From Torymus aiolomorphi (taxonomy: Eukaryota > Arthropoda > Insecta > Hymenoptera > Torymidae): a DNA stretch of 64,000 bases. The position numbers were made by a program, and so were the translations under genes. Below, piece after piece: positions 21,908 through 33,259 of the stretch. The stretch's first letter is position 1, and each line of letters starts with the position of its first letter. The stretch covers positions 41,568,695 through 41,632,694 of the forward strand of contig CM070876.1 in NCBI GenBank assembly GCA_036365515.1, given 5' to 3'. Under the pieces are notes generated by a model. The model had not been told where the DNA came from. It saw only the letters and a list, made by a program, of their open reading frames with translations, and did not search any database.

Positions 21908-23480
21908 TCATCGAATGAGGGTAAATGTTTTAGTTCGGGGATGCGAAGTAGATGGGCTGAATTGATACTTCTGGGATGAATCAAAAGATACAGTTTTAGG
22001 CTTTAATTCAGTTTGCGTGGCGATGGTAGCGGTTTTAGTAGGCGAAGTGTTACTTTTGTCCAATGTATCTAGTACTGTGTATGTATGGAGCGAGTCGGAC
22101 GACGTGGCTGAGTGTATGGTGTATTTGATATGAATAACGAAGATAATGTATGAGATAGCAAGTAGTAGAAGAATGACAATGAGTGTGTAAAGTACGATTC
22201 GAGTGGTTGTGATGTTGCTTTGTGTGTTCTCCAGTTGTGTTGTGGTTGGCACTCTTAGTTGTATATTAGATTTGAAGTGGGCTCCGATAGAATTTGGTTC
22301 CGTATGATATGGTAATATCATGTCCGGAGTGATGATCTCACAGTTTGGGTCCGTTTGAAGGATTCCAAATTCGTGGAGCGATAGTTTTGATGGTGGTTAT
22401 TGGTTGCATCTTACTTCGATCTTTTCGATATGTGGCGGGGAGAATAGCCATTCGTTGGTTACTTGAAGGTGTGTCCACTGTGTCTGCGTTTGTATTTTGT
22501 CCCGGATGTTGCAGAGATCCCAATTGATTATTGTTGAGTTTTGTAATATTTGAGACTCACATGTGGCTGTGGTATGAAGTGGTATCGGTTGGTTGCAGTA
22601 AATAGTTTGGTCTTGTTGAAGACACTTTTCTATTATCTTTAGTAAGATGTGTTGGGTTTCGTTTCGTTTTTGGGCTATGAAATAGTTTATAGTCTCAATG
22701 GTTGCTGATACTTTATTTCCTTGAGGTGCAAGTACCGCATGTATGCGATAAAGTTGAAATTTGGCGGCGGAGTATAACAAAATTTTGATTTTGAAGGTGA
22801 TTATACTCTTGCTTTTGAAGATATCTACGTCGGCAACCTTCTTGAAGTCTAATGAGTGGATGTTTATATCTGGAAATTTTGCGTTCGGTTTCTGATCGTT
22901 TATTAATTTCTTCAGATTTGTTAAGAAGTTGGAAGGTATTAGTTTGGGACTAATTCTCTTATCTAAGAATGATTTTATAACTTCGGCTATCGCTGCGCAT
23001 GCTTCAGTTTGTGCGCCGATAGAAGCTTCTATTAGTTTCCATTGTATGTGCACACTGGAGCTAGGTGTGTCGATTGCGTGTTTTCGTAGTTCTTTGATAA
23101 TCTTCAATTTTTCGCTCAATCTATTATCAATATTATAAGCTTCTCTATTGCGTTGGTGGGGCGGAATAGGCTCCGTAAGGTTGAAGATTTGTTGTAGTAT
23201 TCTGATGACTGATGTATATTTTCTTTTAAGTATGGTCATCTTGGTTTCGCATTGTATATCATCTGCACAAGTACGAGCTATACGTAAGATATGATCGTAT
23301 GTGATGTGTGTCTATAATAATGTCCTGAAGGTTAATTTCGGTGATAACGGTGTAGCGATTTGTTTGTAATGACAAGTTACGTATGTATTCGAAGTATAGG
23401 CTGGGGTTTTTAGATAGTAACGTGATTTGTGGCTGAGCCATAACGGCTGTTATGTGGAACAGGAAGAGTAGAGCGATCAT
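21908..23480 (-). pseudogene. env: Envelope-like glycoprotein, copy 2, frameshifted
   Basis: The ATG (23480) starts a signal peptide (IALLFLFHITAVMA), followed by PSLYFEYIRNL, the same N-terminal motif as in env copies 1 and 3. Frameshifts occur near 23250, 22420 and 22330. The middle piece (23239-22397) has IHAVLAPQGN, parallel to MHPIAVPQGN in copy 3, and a Cys-rich stretch with several N-x-T/S sites. The last piece (22321-21908) has a strong transmembrane segment (VLYTLIVILLLLAISYIIF) and a Ser/Thr-rich tail with TQTELKPKTVSF. No furin-like site or fusion peptide is evident. It is homologous to copies 1 and 3 but clearly diverged from both, so the duplication is old. Confidence 0.7.
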
Positions 23481-23627
23481 GTCTTCCTGTTGGCAAAAAA
23501 AAAAATGAGAATTGCCTAAGTATTATTACCGTCATTTATATGTACTTAGGTATTATTTATAATTCATAAATCTTTAAAGTATTTATGCACCACAGCCTAT
23601 TAAATTTTTTTTTTGTTTTTGTTTTTT
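23481..23627 (-). promoter_or_regulatory. env1-env2 spacer with splice-acceptor-like site
   Basis: On the minus strand a run of ten T's followed by 'gccaacag' ends 6 nt before the env copy 2 ATG. 'acttaggtatta' and 'acttaggcaatt' blocks lie upstream. The pattern suggests a 3' splice site for a subgenomic env2 mRNA. Confidence 0.4.
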
Positions 23628-25681
23628 TTAGTTATCGCTTTCTTCTGAGTGGTCTGGAGCTTGTTCAAGTCCGTCGATGTCTTTTAGACCCGAGAAGGTG
23701 CGAAGTGCATGAGGTGGATGTTCGGTTACGTTTATTGGTTGCAAGGCGTCAACTTGGTAACTATTGGAACGAGTTGCAGGCTTTGGTTCCTCTTTCTTTG
23801 TCCATGGTATGCATTTGAAATGTTTTACACAGTTGACTATTATAAATACTATTATAATAGTTCCAATTATGTAGGATCCAATAGTACTGTATAGTAGGTG
23901 CGATCGTAATGTTACTTCTGATTGGTTTACAAGGAATGCTTCGTATTGATCTTATATTGAATCTAGAGTAAGACCCGTTTTGAGGTTTTCGGGGTTTGGT
24001 TTTCCTAGGATTCTAGGCATAATCAGGGTTTTGTTTAAACTCTGATATTTTATGAAGAATTGTTTGTCTATACTTGTTATATTAAGTTTAATTTGTGGTA
24101 TGTATATGAATTCTCTAGAATAGCCTATTGTTTTCATTCCGACCATTGTTGTGTGTTCGTGTCTGGCGAAACATCTTGGTTTCAATTGTACGATACCTAT
24201 TCCGGAGATTGTTGTTAAGTTGTATTGTTCTCCAGGACACAAAACTTGTAAGGTGCTTGGCTCGTGTACTGAGAATAACCATCCATCTAAAGAGTCCAGA
24301 TGGATCCAGTAAGGTTTAAAATTCGGTAATAGTTTTACTTTACATTTTTTATGTTATGTTCACTTGGTTGCTTTAACCTTTAGAGGACGGGGATTTGGGT
24401 TTACTGTTTTCTCTCACTTTTCTATAGAAATCGAGTTTTTGTGATGTCTCACATCTCAAAACTAACACATGTAAAGGGTCGATCATGGGCATGGCCCGTA
24501 TAGGGGCCATCCCGTCCTCTAAAGGTTAATAGGAGATACTCGCAGGCTGTACTATCGTCGGCTTCATGAATAGGTTGGTTATGTGTGCAAATTCTGTAGT
24601 GGAAGGTGTGTTTGCACTGATTCAAATTATTTTGTGTGAGGAAACGGTATGAGCGTTTATCGTGGCTAAGAGATATGTATGGTGCTTGAGGTTGTATGTA
24701 AGCTGATATTAAATGGTCTTGGTGTTGTTGAGGTATGGGTACTGGATGCATTCGGTAGACTTCTGTTGCAAATTTAGTTAGCAGTGGGATACGAATTTCG
24801 GCTAAGAAATTGTTGTCCTTGTATCCTAGTTTAACTGAATCAACTTCTGACAATTTGTCGGTCCTTGCATGCATTGTGGGTATGGGAAATTCGTATCCAC
24901 GGTACATGTCACTAATTTGACGTATTATGTTCTGTAAGCTGGTAGTTGATAATAATGATGGGTGGAGGTGACCGAGACGAGCGGAATGAATTGCTTGTGT
25001 TAAGGTTTGAAATGTATCCTTATACAAATGTAGAGCAGTCTCAATGGCATTGGTTGTTTCTGTAAAACGCTTAGTTATTTCGAAATAGTGCCATTTATCG
25101 CTTATATCGTTCATTTCTACTATTTTTCGTTCATATGTCTCCAGGCTCTGGTTAATGGATATTTTCATTTCAGCTAATTCTTTGTTTATCGAGGCGAGTT
25201 CATGTTGGACTATGTGAGTCTCTTCTTTTACAAGTTTGGCAAAAGTTGTTTCTCCCTTGAATAATTCTTCTATTTTCTTGTTGTAATATTCCCGACCATT
25301 TTCATTGAGTGTTCCAAAAAGTGTTCGGATTATGCTTCCTATAAATCCGAATGGGGCGCTCCTTTTGATTGTTGAAGCTTTAGGGGTAGGAATCGTTTCC
25401 GATTCTTCTACTTCCTTCATAGAATAAATAAGGTTGTTATACAGTTTCTTAGTGGTTTTGTTTATTTCTTCAATAAAGTATATTCTTTTTACTAGCGAGT
25501 CACATACGTCGGGGTAGTTTTGGTTTCGTACACAAGAATCGCGTAATTTTTGTAAGGTCCTGGTAAAATGAAGGGCATTGTAATACAGGGGTTTTATATT
25601 TATAAATATAATTATCTTCCAGTCTGTTTCGGTATAATGCATGTCTTGTACTCTTTCGTAATATATTCCTGGGTTGGAGTT
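23628..25681 (-). pseudogene. env: Envelope glycoprotein, copy 1 (F-like), interrupted
   Basis: The main open part (25642-24449, 397 aa, with upstream in-frame residues PGIYYERVQD) has the F-like class I layout of errantivirus and baculovirus F proteins. A basic Lys-Arg site near residue 95 is followed by a hydrophobic Gly/Phe-rich fusion-peptide-like segment and a long coiled coil. YRMHPVPIPQ corresponds to motifs in copies 2 and 3. A 149-bp TTAA MITE (24377-24525) interrupts the gene; a frameshift and stops follow. The remainder (24242-23628) includes a single in-frame TAA (23952-23954) just before a transmembrane segment (IIGTIIIVFIIV) and a charged tail. Start is uncertain, because a frame change or an upstream exon is needed for a signal peptide. 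It is a pseudogene. Confidence 0.82.
24377..24525. mobile_element. 149-bp TTAA MITE inside env copy 1
   Basis: TIRs CCTTTAGAGGACGG and CCGTCCTCTAAAGG are flanked by TTAA at 24373-24376 and 24526-24529. The TTAA duplication places it with piggyBac-type elements. Its ends differ from those of the 360-bp MITE, so it is a separate family. It encodes nothing. Confidence 0.9.
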
Positions 25682-25712
25682 TCATGATTGTACTTGATGT
25701 GTTTGTTCGCAG

Positions 25713-27256
25713 TTAATTGGCACTACTATCACCATCAGAAGAGTAAGGATCATCTGAAACAGATCGACGATATGCTGTTTTTACTTTATCCATATGTTTG
25801 AGTATACGCTTGTTAGTATCTATTTCTAGAACGAGGTTATGTTTTTCTAATATTTCTATTATTTTATAAGGTCCTATGTAGGTTCTATCTAGTTTATTTT
25901 TCCTGGGTTCTTTGAGTACATATACTAGGTCGCCGGGGGAGTATGAACGGGTTTTGATCTTCTTGTCATAATATCGCTTGGTCCTATGTTTTGATTTTAT
26001 TAAGTTATTAGTAGCGATTCGTTTCGTATCCTCTATTCTGGTGATAAGTTCTTGCATGTAGTTTGTATATGTCTCTAGTTTGTCTGTTGATAGTGAGGTA
26101 GGTACTCTTGCGGGTTTTCCAAAGATTAGTTCAAATGGTGTGAAATTTGTAGATTCGTATACACTTGTGTTGTATGAGAAGGTGGCGAATGGTAAAATTT
26201 TATCCCAATCTTCATATTTTTCAATGTATTGGCGAATATATTCTATTAGTACTAAATCGCTTCTTTCCAAGGCACCATTAGATTGTGGGTGGTAGCCGGA
26301 AGTGGTGACTTGGTTATTTTAAATATTTTTGATAATTGTTGCATGACTTTGCCAATTAGTGCGGGTGCTTTATCGGAGAGTATTGTTTGTGGTGATCCGT
26401 AAATGGTTATGACGTGTCTAGCTAAAGCGTCAGCTATTGTTTCAGCTTGGGTGTTGGGTATGACGATGGCTATACAATATTTCGTTAAGTTATCCTGTAT
26501 GGTGAGGATGTATTTGTTACCATCAGGTGTGATAGGTAGAGGTCCTACGGTGTCTATGGAGATTTTTGCGAATGGTTCTATAGGGGTATCCGTGATGATC
26601 ATTGGTTCTCGGTTTTTGATGCTTACTAGTTTTAATTCTTGACATTTGGCGCAATTGCGTAGGTATTCAGTGATGTCTTGCTTCATACCTTGCAAAAAAT
26701 ATTTTTCTCTAATCTGTTTCTTCTGTAAGTTTTAGTTATACCTCTGTGACCTCCGATGACGCTATCGTGGTTTTCATTTATGATTTTATTTCTTATATCG
26801 TCGGGAGGGATGGTGGTTGTACCATAGCAAATAGAGATATGGCATTCACAATCCTTCAGAGTTTCTTAATATGTTCGAGAAGATTGAAAAGGGCATTTTG
26901 TCTGTCAAATCATTTTGTTTTGATAATCCCAAAGTTTTTAGTTTATAACGTTTTATAACATCTCCTGCGTTCTTAAGCACTGTATAGAGGTCTTGTGAAA
27001 ATTCTTCAAAGTGTTTCTTTAAAAGAATTGCACTGAGAATTTTATGTTTCCCGTTGGGAGTAATTGTTACTTCACCCTGCTCTGTTTTTGTTTGTTTAAC
27101 ATCGTTTATGTCGACTCGGCCAAAATCAAGCAATAATTTAGTCAGGGCTGATGAATCCACAATCTTGCGTTCTGGATTACGTAGATTTGTTGGATAAAAT
27201 AATTTCAGAGGTATGATGTCCAAGGCTTTTATTTCTTGACATATTACATGTCTATT
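25713..27256 (-). pseudogene. pol: Errantivirus pol: pre-integrase linker and integrase
   Basis: The first part (to 26846) is the Lys-rich region between RNase H and integrase. After a frameshift come HDSVIGGHRG and CAKCQE, which give the HHCC zinc finger. The catalytic core has SIDTVGPLPI (first Asp), ILSDKAP (second Asp) and, after another frameshift near 26260, LERSD (the Glu). The C-terminal domain includes YVLKEPRKNKLDRTYIGPYKI. The 5' limit is the edge of the 30-kb insertion (27247). The frame continues across that insertion into an acidic stretch at 57471-57540. Protease, RT and RNase H are not found on the other side, so they were deleted before or after the insertion. Confidence 0.83.
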
Positions 27257-28625
27257 AAGCTGGAAAAGCCACTTCATAAGGCCAGGCTGAAAATAATTCC
27301 TTATTTTGTCGCTAATTTGTCGCTAATTTGTTACGCAAACCCCGATTTTGTCGCTAACGCCGTTTCCGAACAATGGCTATTCTAGCGTTATATTAAGCTG
27401 GAAAAGCCACTACGTTGTATCTCCTCAGAAATTGACGATAGCGACACCAGGTTTGGCCTAGATTTTGTTGCTAATTTGTCGCTCGAAGATGCTAGATTCC
27501 ATGTCCCAAAAATTGACTGCTCTCCCAAAAAACGACCTCGAGCCACTCGCATATAAACAAAAATGATAAAAATAAAGAAAATCAATTAACCCATAATTGC
27601 ACATTTTGTCGCTAATTTGTCGCTGACTTTTCCCGCAAATCCCGATTATGTTGCTAAAGTTGTTCTCGACTAAGAAAATCGCTGCTGTAGCTCCATCTTG
27701 AAGCTAAAAAGTCACGGTTGTATCTTCTCCACAAGTGACGATAGCGACACGGGCTTTGATCCAGATTTTATCGCTAATTTGTCGCTCAAAGATGCCACAG
27801 ATCCAATGTCTCAAAAATGGACCTTGGATCATGATCATATAAGCAAAAATGATAAAAATAAAAAATCAATTAATTCATAATTGCACATTTTGTCGCTAAT
27901 TTATCGCTCATTTCCCCCGCAAAGCCCGATTTTGTAGCTTTAGCCGTTATCGAGATATATTAGCTTAAGGTATTTGGGTACTCGTGTGTGGAAGCGAAAT
28001 TGAATCTAGTCGCAAGAGAGAGTCGAATCTCTTGCCTGCCACACGTGTTTTTTTTACTCTGGGCGAGACGAGAACTTTATGAACGGTCATAACCTATCCC
28101 CGCGTTCTCGCTGTTCCTCCCGCTTACGCGTGTCCTCTCTCTCGCACTCGCAGCGTGCGGTCGTCTGCCAACTAAAAAAATGCTACTTTGAATTATAATA
28201 ATTCGAAAAACGTGTGCAAATATCTCCCTTAGTAACATACCTTTTTAACAAACATTCCCCAGAGATTCTTTCTTTAGTCGATGAAAATGTAATTCATGTT
28301 TATTAATCAGGTACGGCCACTATATAGGGCCTCAATATGAACCATACCTTTATTTATTGCTAATTTGTTGCTAATTTATTACGCTATTCTCGAATTTGTT
28401 GCTCCAGCCATTGCGTTGAAAAATCCAGACGGTGCTAACTTAAGACTTAACTCAGCACGGCCACAGCTCTAACTTTGGATCAAATAAAGGTATTTCAATC
28501 ACTAAAGCGCGATAATTTATTGCTAATTTGCTGCTTCGAGATCGAGTTGAACAAAAAATCGATAGTCCAACGGGAACGCAAGAAATCGACTTTCGGGCGC
28601 TCTAAATTGTGTTTTATTTAGTAAA
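27248..28625. repeat. Left arm, outer subrepeats of the 30-kb element
   Basis: It contains units rich in 'ttgtcgctaatttgtcgcta', with 'cataattgcacattttgtcg' recurring at about 27590 and 27882. A unique arm segment follows (27960-28600) with 'agagagtcgaatctcttgcc'. It is the inverted counterpart of about 54740-57461, but has fewer copies of the ~290-300-bp unit than the right arm. Confidence 0.85.
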
Positions 28626-30830
28626 ACGGTGAGTAGCAAATTCACAACGTGTTTTGGACGTTGCAAATGGTGTTTTATTTTGTAAAACGGTAAGAAACAA
28701 ATTCATAACTGTGCAGAATGTTGTCTTTAACATGTTGCTAAGTTGTTACTATTCCTGAATTTGTTGCTTGACAATAGGCTAGATCCCGGAGTCGAAAGTC
28801 GATCGAAAACGCAAAAAAAAACGTTTTTTGGACGCTGTAATGGGGTTTTATTTAGTAAATCGGTGAGCAACAAATTTATATGTGTGCGGATTGTTGTTAT
28901 TAATTTGTTTTTAATTTTTAAGGCTATTCCCGAATTTGTTGTCACAAAACAGGCTAGATCCCGGAGTCGAAGGTCGATGGAAAACGCAAGAAAATGTGTT
29001 TTGGATGTCGTAAATGGTGTTTTATTTCGTAAAACGGTAAGCAACAAATTCATAACTGTGCAGAATGTTTTCTTTAATATGTTGCTAAGTTGTTACAGTA
29101 TTCCTAAATTTGTTGCTTCACACACGGAGAAGGTCCCCTCAGTTCTAGACCGTTCTTATATAAGTCGAGCTCGCTATCGGTGCCCCCTCCACGCCGAGAG
29201 AGAGAGAGAGAGAGAGAGAGAGCCGACACTGGCCCGCGCGGTGGCAGTCAGCCCTCCGCACCGAGCTTGCAAGCACCCCTTTTTTCTGTGATCGCAAGCT
29301 TGGTGCGGAGGTCTGACTGCCACCGCGCGGGCCAGTGTCGGCGCTCTCTCTCTCTCTCTCACAATCTCTCTCTATCTCTCTCTCTCCCCCTCTCTCTCTC
29401 TCTCTTTCGCTCTCTCTCTCGCAGTGGAGGAGCTACCGTCAGCGAGCTTGACTATAAGCACGACCTAGAACTGTGAGGACTTTTCTCCGTACAATGGGAT
29501 AGATTCCGGAGTCGAAAGTCGATCGAAAACGCAAAAAAACACGTGTTTTTGTCGCTGTAATGGTGTTTTATTTAGTAAATCGGTGAGCAACAAATTAATA
29601 ACTGTGCGGAATCTTGTTATTAATATGTTTCTAATTTTTAAGGCTGTTCCCGAATTTGTTGCTACAAAGGAGGCTAGATCCCGGAGTCGAAGGTCGATCG
29701 AAAACGCAAAAAAACCTGTTTTGGACGCCGTAAATGGTTTTTATTTAGTAAATCGGTAAGCAACAAATTCATATCTGTGCAAAATTTCGTTGTTAGTATG
29801 TTGCTAAGTTGTTACGCTTTTTCCGAATTTGTTGCTTCAAGATAGGCCAGATCCCGGAGTCGAAGATCGATCGAAACGTATTTTGGACATCGTAAATGGT
29901 CTTTTATTTCGTAGAAGGGTGAGCAACAAATTCATAACTGTACCGAAACTTGTCTAACATGTTGCTAAGTTGTTAAAGTATTCATGGATTTGTTGCTTCA
30001 CAATAGGCTAGATCCCGGAGTCGAATGTCGTTCGAAAACGAAAAAAAAAACGTGTTTTGATCGCTGCAATGGGGTTTTATTTAGTAAATCGGTGAGCAAC
30101 AAATTCAAACCTCTGCAAAATTTTGTTATTGATATGTTTCTAATTTTTAAGGCTATTCCCGAATTTGTTGCTACAATACCGGCTAGATCCCGGAGTCGAA
30201 GGTCGATCGAAAACGTAAAAAAAACCTGTTTGGACGCCGTAAATGGGTTTCATTTAGTAAATCGGTAAGCAACAAGTTCAAAACTCTCCAAATTTTTGTT
30301 GTTAGTATGTTGCTAAGTTGTTACGCTTTTTCCGAATTTGTTGCTTCAAGATAGGCTAGATCTCGGTATCGAAAGTCGATCGAAATGTGTTTTGGACGTC
30401 GTAAATGGTGTTTTAAATTCATAACTGTACAGAATCTTGTCTTTAACATTTTGCTAACTTGGTACAGTATTCCTGGATTTATTGCTTCACAATAGGCTAG
30501 ATCTCGGAGTCGAATGTCGATCGAAAACCCAAAAAAACGTGTTTTGATCGCTGTAATGGGGTGTATTTATTAAATCGGTGAGCAACAAATTCAAAACTCT
30601 GCAAAATTTTGTTATTAATATGTTTCTAATTTTTAAGGCTATTCCCGAATTTGTTGTTACAAAACAGGTTAGATCCCGGAGTCGAAGGTCGATCGAAAAC
30701 GCAAAGAAAACCTGTTTTTGATGCCGTAAATGGGTTTTATTTAGTAAATCGGTGAGCAACAAATTTATAACTGTGTGGAATGTTGTTATTGTGAACAATG
30801 ATTTTGTTAATATGTTGATAAGTTTTTAGG
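28626..30830. repeat. Left arm, inner ~172-bp tandem array
   Basis: About eleven units carry 'tgagcaacaaattcataact', 'cgaatttgttgct' and 'gatcccggagtcgaa' at spacings mostly of 160-177 bp (28689, 28861, 29037, 29582, 29756, 29918, 30089, 30266, 30576, 30752). A hairpin element interrupts the array at 29124-29490. The right arm has only three or four matching units (54300-54740). The short ORFs here (MNLLLTDLLNKT and similar on the minus strand) are by-products of the repeat. Confidence 0.88.
29124..29490. mobile_element. Hairpin MITE with (GA)/(CT) arms
   Basis: Ends ACGGAGAAGG and CTTTTCTCCGT, then near-palindromic arms: 'tagaccgttcttatataag' side, (GA)n, and 'cgacactggcccgcgcggtg' mirrored by its complement near 29320-29340, then (CT)n. 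It breaks a 172-bp unit between 'gcttcac' and 'acaatgggatag', leaving AC at both sides. The superfamily is not clear. Confidence 0.7.
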
Positions 30831-31800
30831 CTTTTTTAAGTCTCGTATAATTAAACAAACATCTATTGGTTATTTTGTTACTAATTTGTCGCATTATCTC
30901 CGAAAAAAAAAACGCAGCTGTAGGTTAATTCTTAAACCAGATTATCGACGTTTCTGTCTCCTCAGCGATTAGAGATAGCTACACCGGGTATCGCCCAGAC
31001 TTCGTCGGTAAGTTTCCGCTAATTTTTTACACTATTCTCGTTTTTGTCACTCAAGCCGATCTCTAGACACAATCGCGACTGCATCTGAAGATTCGAGCCA
31101 GAAATGTCACCACCATATTTACCCAGCCATTAATGTTAGAAATAGCAGGTTTCGCCGAGATTTTGCCCCTATTTTGTCACCCTTACTTTGTACTTGTTAC
31201 GCGAATAGCGATTTTATCGCTTTAGTCGATACGGAAAATAATCGCAGATGTAGCTCAATTCTTAAGCCAGAAACACCATGTTTGTATCTCCTCAGCGATT
31301 AGAAATTTTGTTGCTATTTTGCCGCTAATTTGTTATACTCTTTTGGATTTTTTCCCCCTAACCGTTTTTGAGATATAATCGCGGCTGTACCTGATAAATC
31401 AGGCCAGTAAAGCTGCTATCATATTTACGCGGCCATTAACGGTAGAAATTTCTGGTTTGCGGAGATTTTACCGGTTTTTTGTTGCTAATTTGTTATGGAA
31501 GCGGTGACTTTGTAGCTCACGTTGTTTCCGAATAAAAGCGCAGTTGTAGATCAATTCTTAAGCCAGAATAGAATGTCCATGTTTGTATCTCCTCAGCGAT
31601 TAGAGATGGTTACACCGAGTTGCGCCCAAACTTTGTTGCTAATTTATCGTTAATTCGTTATACTACTCCGGATTTAATCGCTTATGCCGTTGTCGGGGCA
31701 TAGTCACGACTGTATCTAATGATCTGGGCCTGAAGAGCCACTATCATATTCACGCAAATATTAACATTAGAATAGTAGATTATACATCTAGGGATTAGAA
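30831..31800. repeat. Degenerate outer-class subrepeats
   Basis: At least three diverged units share 'ctcctcagcgattagaga' (about 30960, 31290, 31590), 'ttcttaa(g)ccaga' and 'gctaatttgttat'. They resemble the outer-arm class but have no clear partner on the right side, so the left arm extends further inward than the right. Confidence 0.65.
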
Positions 31801-32496
31801 TAGACTATGTACGCCTGCGAGGGCAGCAACTCGTGGGCGTTCATAGCCTTTATTGCTACCGAGGACAATATACAATTTTTTCGCATGTCCGGCGTAAAGT
31901 TATTTGTACTTAATCGCTGATTTCAGAGTTGAAAACATCACATATAACCTCTCTTGTAGAAACGGGAACGCGCCTATGCTTATTTGTACTTTTCCCCGCT
32001 TAGTGCCACCTCTAGTGATTTGCGGCTTGAGCGAAGAAAAGGTAGAAATACATGTGGCATTTAACTCCCTGATATCAAGGAGTAAATACAATACTGTGTT
32101 ATACTAGTGATTTGCGGCTTGAGCGAAGAAAAGGTAGAAATACATGTGGCATTTTCTAACTAATCTAACTCCCTGATATCAAGGAGTAAATACAATACTG
32201 TGTTATGCAAAAAAAACTGCTTTTTAGTTCTGTCCGAAGACGAGATTATTCGAAAACAGGTTTTCTTGAAAGAAAACTGTATTAAGAATTTAAAAAATTG
32301 AAATTTACTAATCAAAATTTGCTATATTTGGTATTAAAGTACGGACTACTTGTCTTAATATAAGAAAATTCGCGGAAATTGGAATAGAAGCTCTTTCTTA
32401 TTCGAATTTATGGCTGGAAAAGTTGTGTAGAACGTTTCTAAGCTCAATGGCTGAAGTTTAAAGAGAAAAATTTCAACTTGTATGAAAGAGGTGTGA
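31801..32496. other. Noncoding stretch with a short direct duplication
   Basis: A ~90-bp block starting 'ctagtgatttgcggcttgag' at about 32012 is repeated at about 32105, the second copy having ~12 extra bases. The rest is AT-rich with no gene seen. Confidence 0.5.
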
Positions 32497-33037
32497 CAAT
32501 AGTACATTGTAGAACAAGGGGAGAAAATGAGCTATTTCAAGCGAGGGAAAATGACCTATTTCAACACCTCACTCGAGACTGAAATAGCTGTTCTTCCCGT
32601 GTTACACACGCGAAGTATCTACTTCGCGTCTTATGGCGTGAATCGAGCACTTCGCATTCGCCGAACAGGCATCATAATCAAATTTCGTGCCCCGCGGTTC
32701 AATAAAAAAATAGTATACGCAACGCGAGCGCTAGGTGACGAATCATCCACTTCGTTTCCTTGTTGCGTAATGTACTATTTTGATCCGATTTTAATGAGAT
32801 AGGGCTTATTATCTTTCTCATTCGATTTGAGGTAGAGGTTACCACAACATAATTGAGAAATTATCAAATAGTAAAACGTGGCGTACATTTGTTTATAAGG
32901 ATCACATGCCACTTCTATAAACAAATGTACGTCACGTTCCACTCTTTGGAAATTTCTCAATTATTTTTTGGCAACTACAACCTCAAATCGTATGAGGAAT
33001 AGTACATTGTGCAGCAAGGGGAGGAAATGAGCTATTT
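32497..33037. repeat. Palindromic repeat unit with 'aatagtacattgt' ends
   Basis: 'aatagtacattgt' followed by 'caaggggag.aaatgagctatttc' occurs at 32497 and again at 33000. Between them, 32768-33010 folds into long inverted arms ('tttgaggtagaggtt'/'caactacaacctcaaa', 'aacaaatgtac' and others). It looks like a MITE or a fold-back repeat. A related 'ctgaaatagc.gttcttcccg' block recurs at about 50860. Confidence 0.5.
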
Positions 33038-33259
33038 CTATACGAGTCGTAGTCGAATGTTATGTCGAAAACAATTAATAGTGTTATGCTGTTAGGCTGG
33101 GGCTTCCCGTCGTTTATGGTTGCAAAGTTAAACAGATATAGCTAGGGAATGCCCCACGCGATCTGCAAGTTATGCCCAACCAAAGTTGACGATCAGAGTC
33201 GCGCCCGAACTTACGTGCACTTTACTACTAGGCGATTGGTATACTTTACGTACAATTAG
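33038..33259. other. No gene seen
   Basis: A short unique stretch ahead of the LTR-like unit. I checked it for 5S rRNA and tRNA signatures and found none. Confidence 0.4.

Noticed and set aside
28743..29053. Repeated ORFs of the NLLLTDLLNKT and VSNKF types
   Set aside because: They recur with each 172-bp unit on both strands and shift frame between units.
27253..31650. CRISPR-like regular repeats
   Set aside because: Spacing and length (172 and ~290 bp units in inverted arms) are those of foldback subrepeats in a eukaryotic genome.
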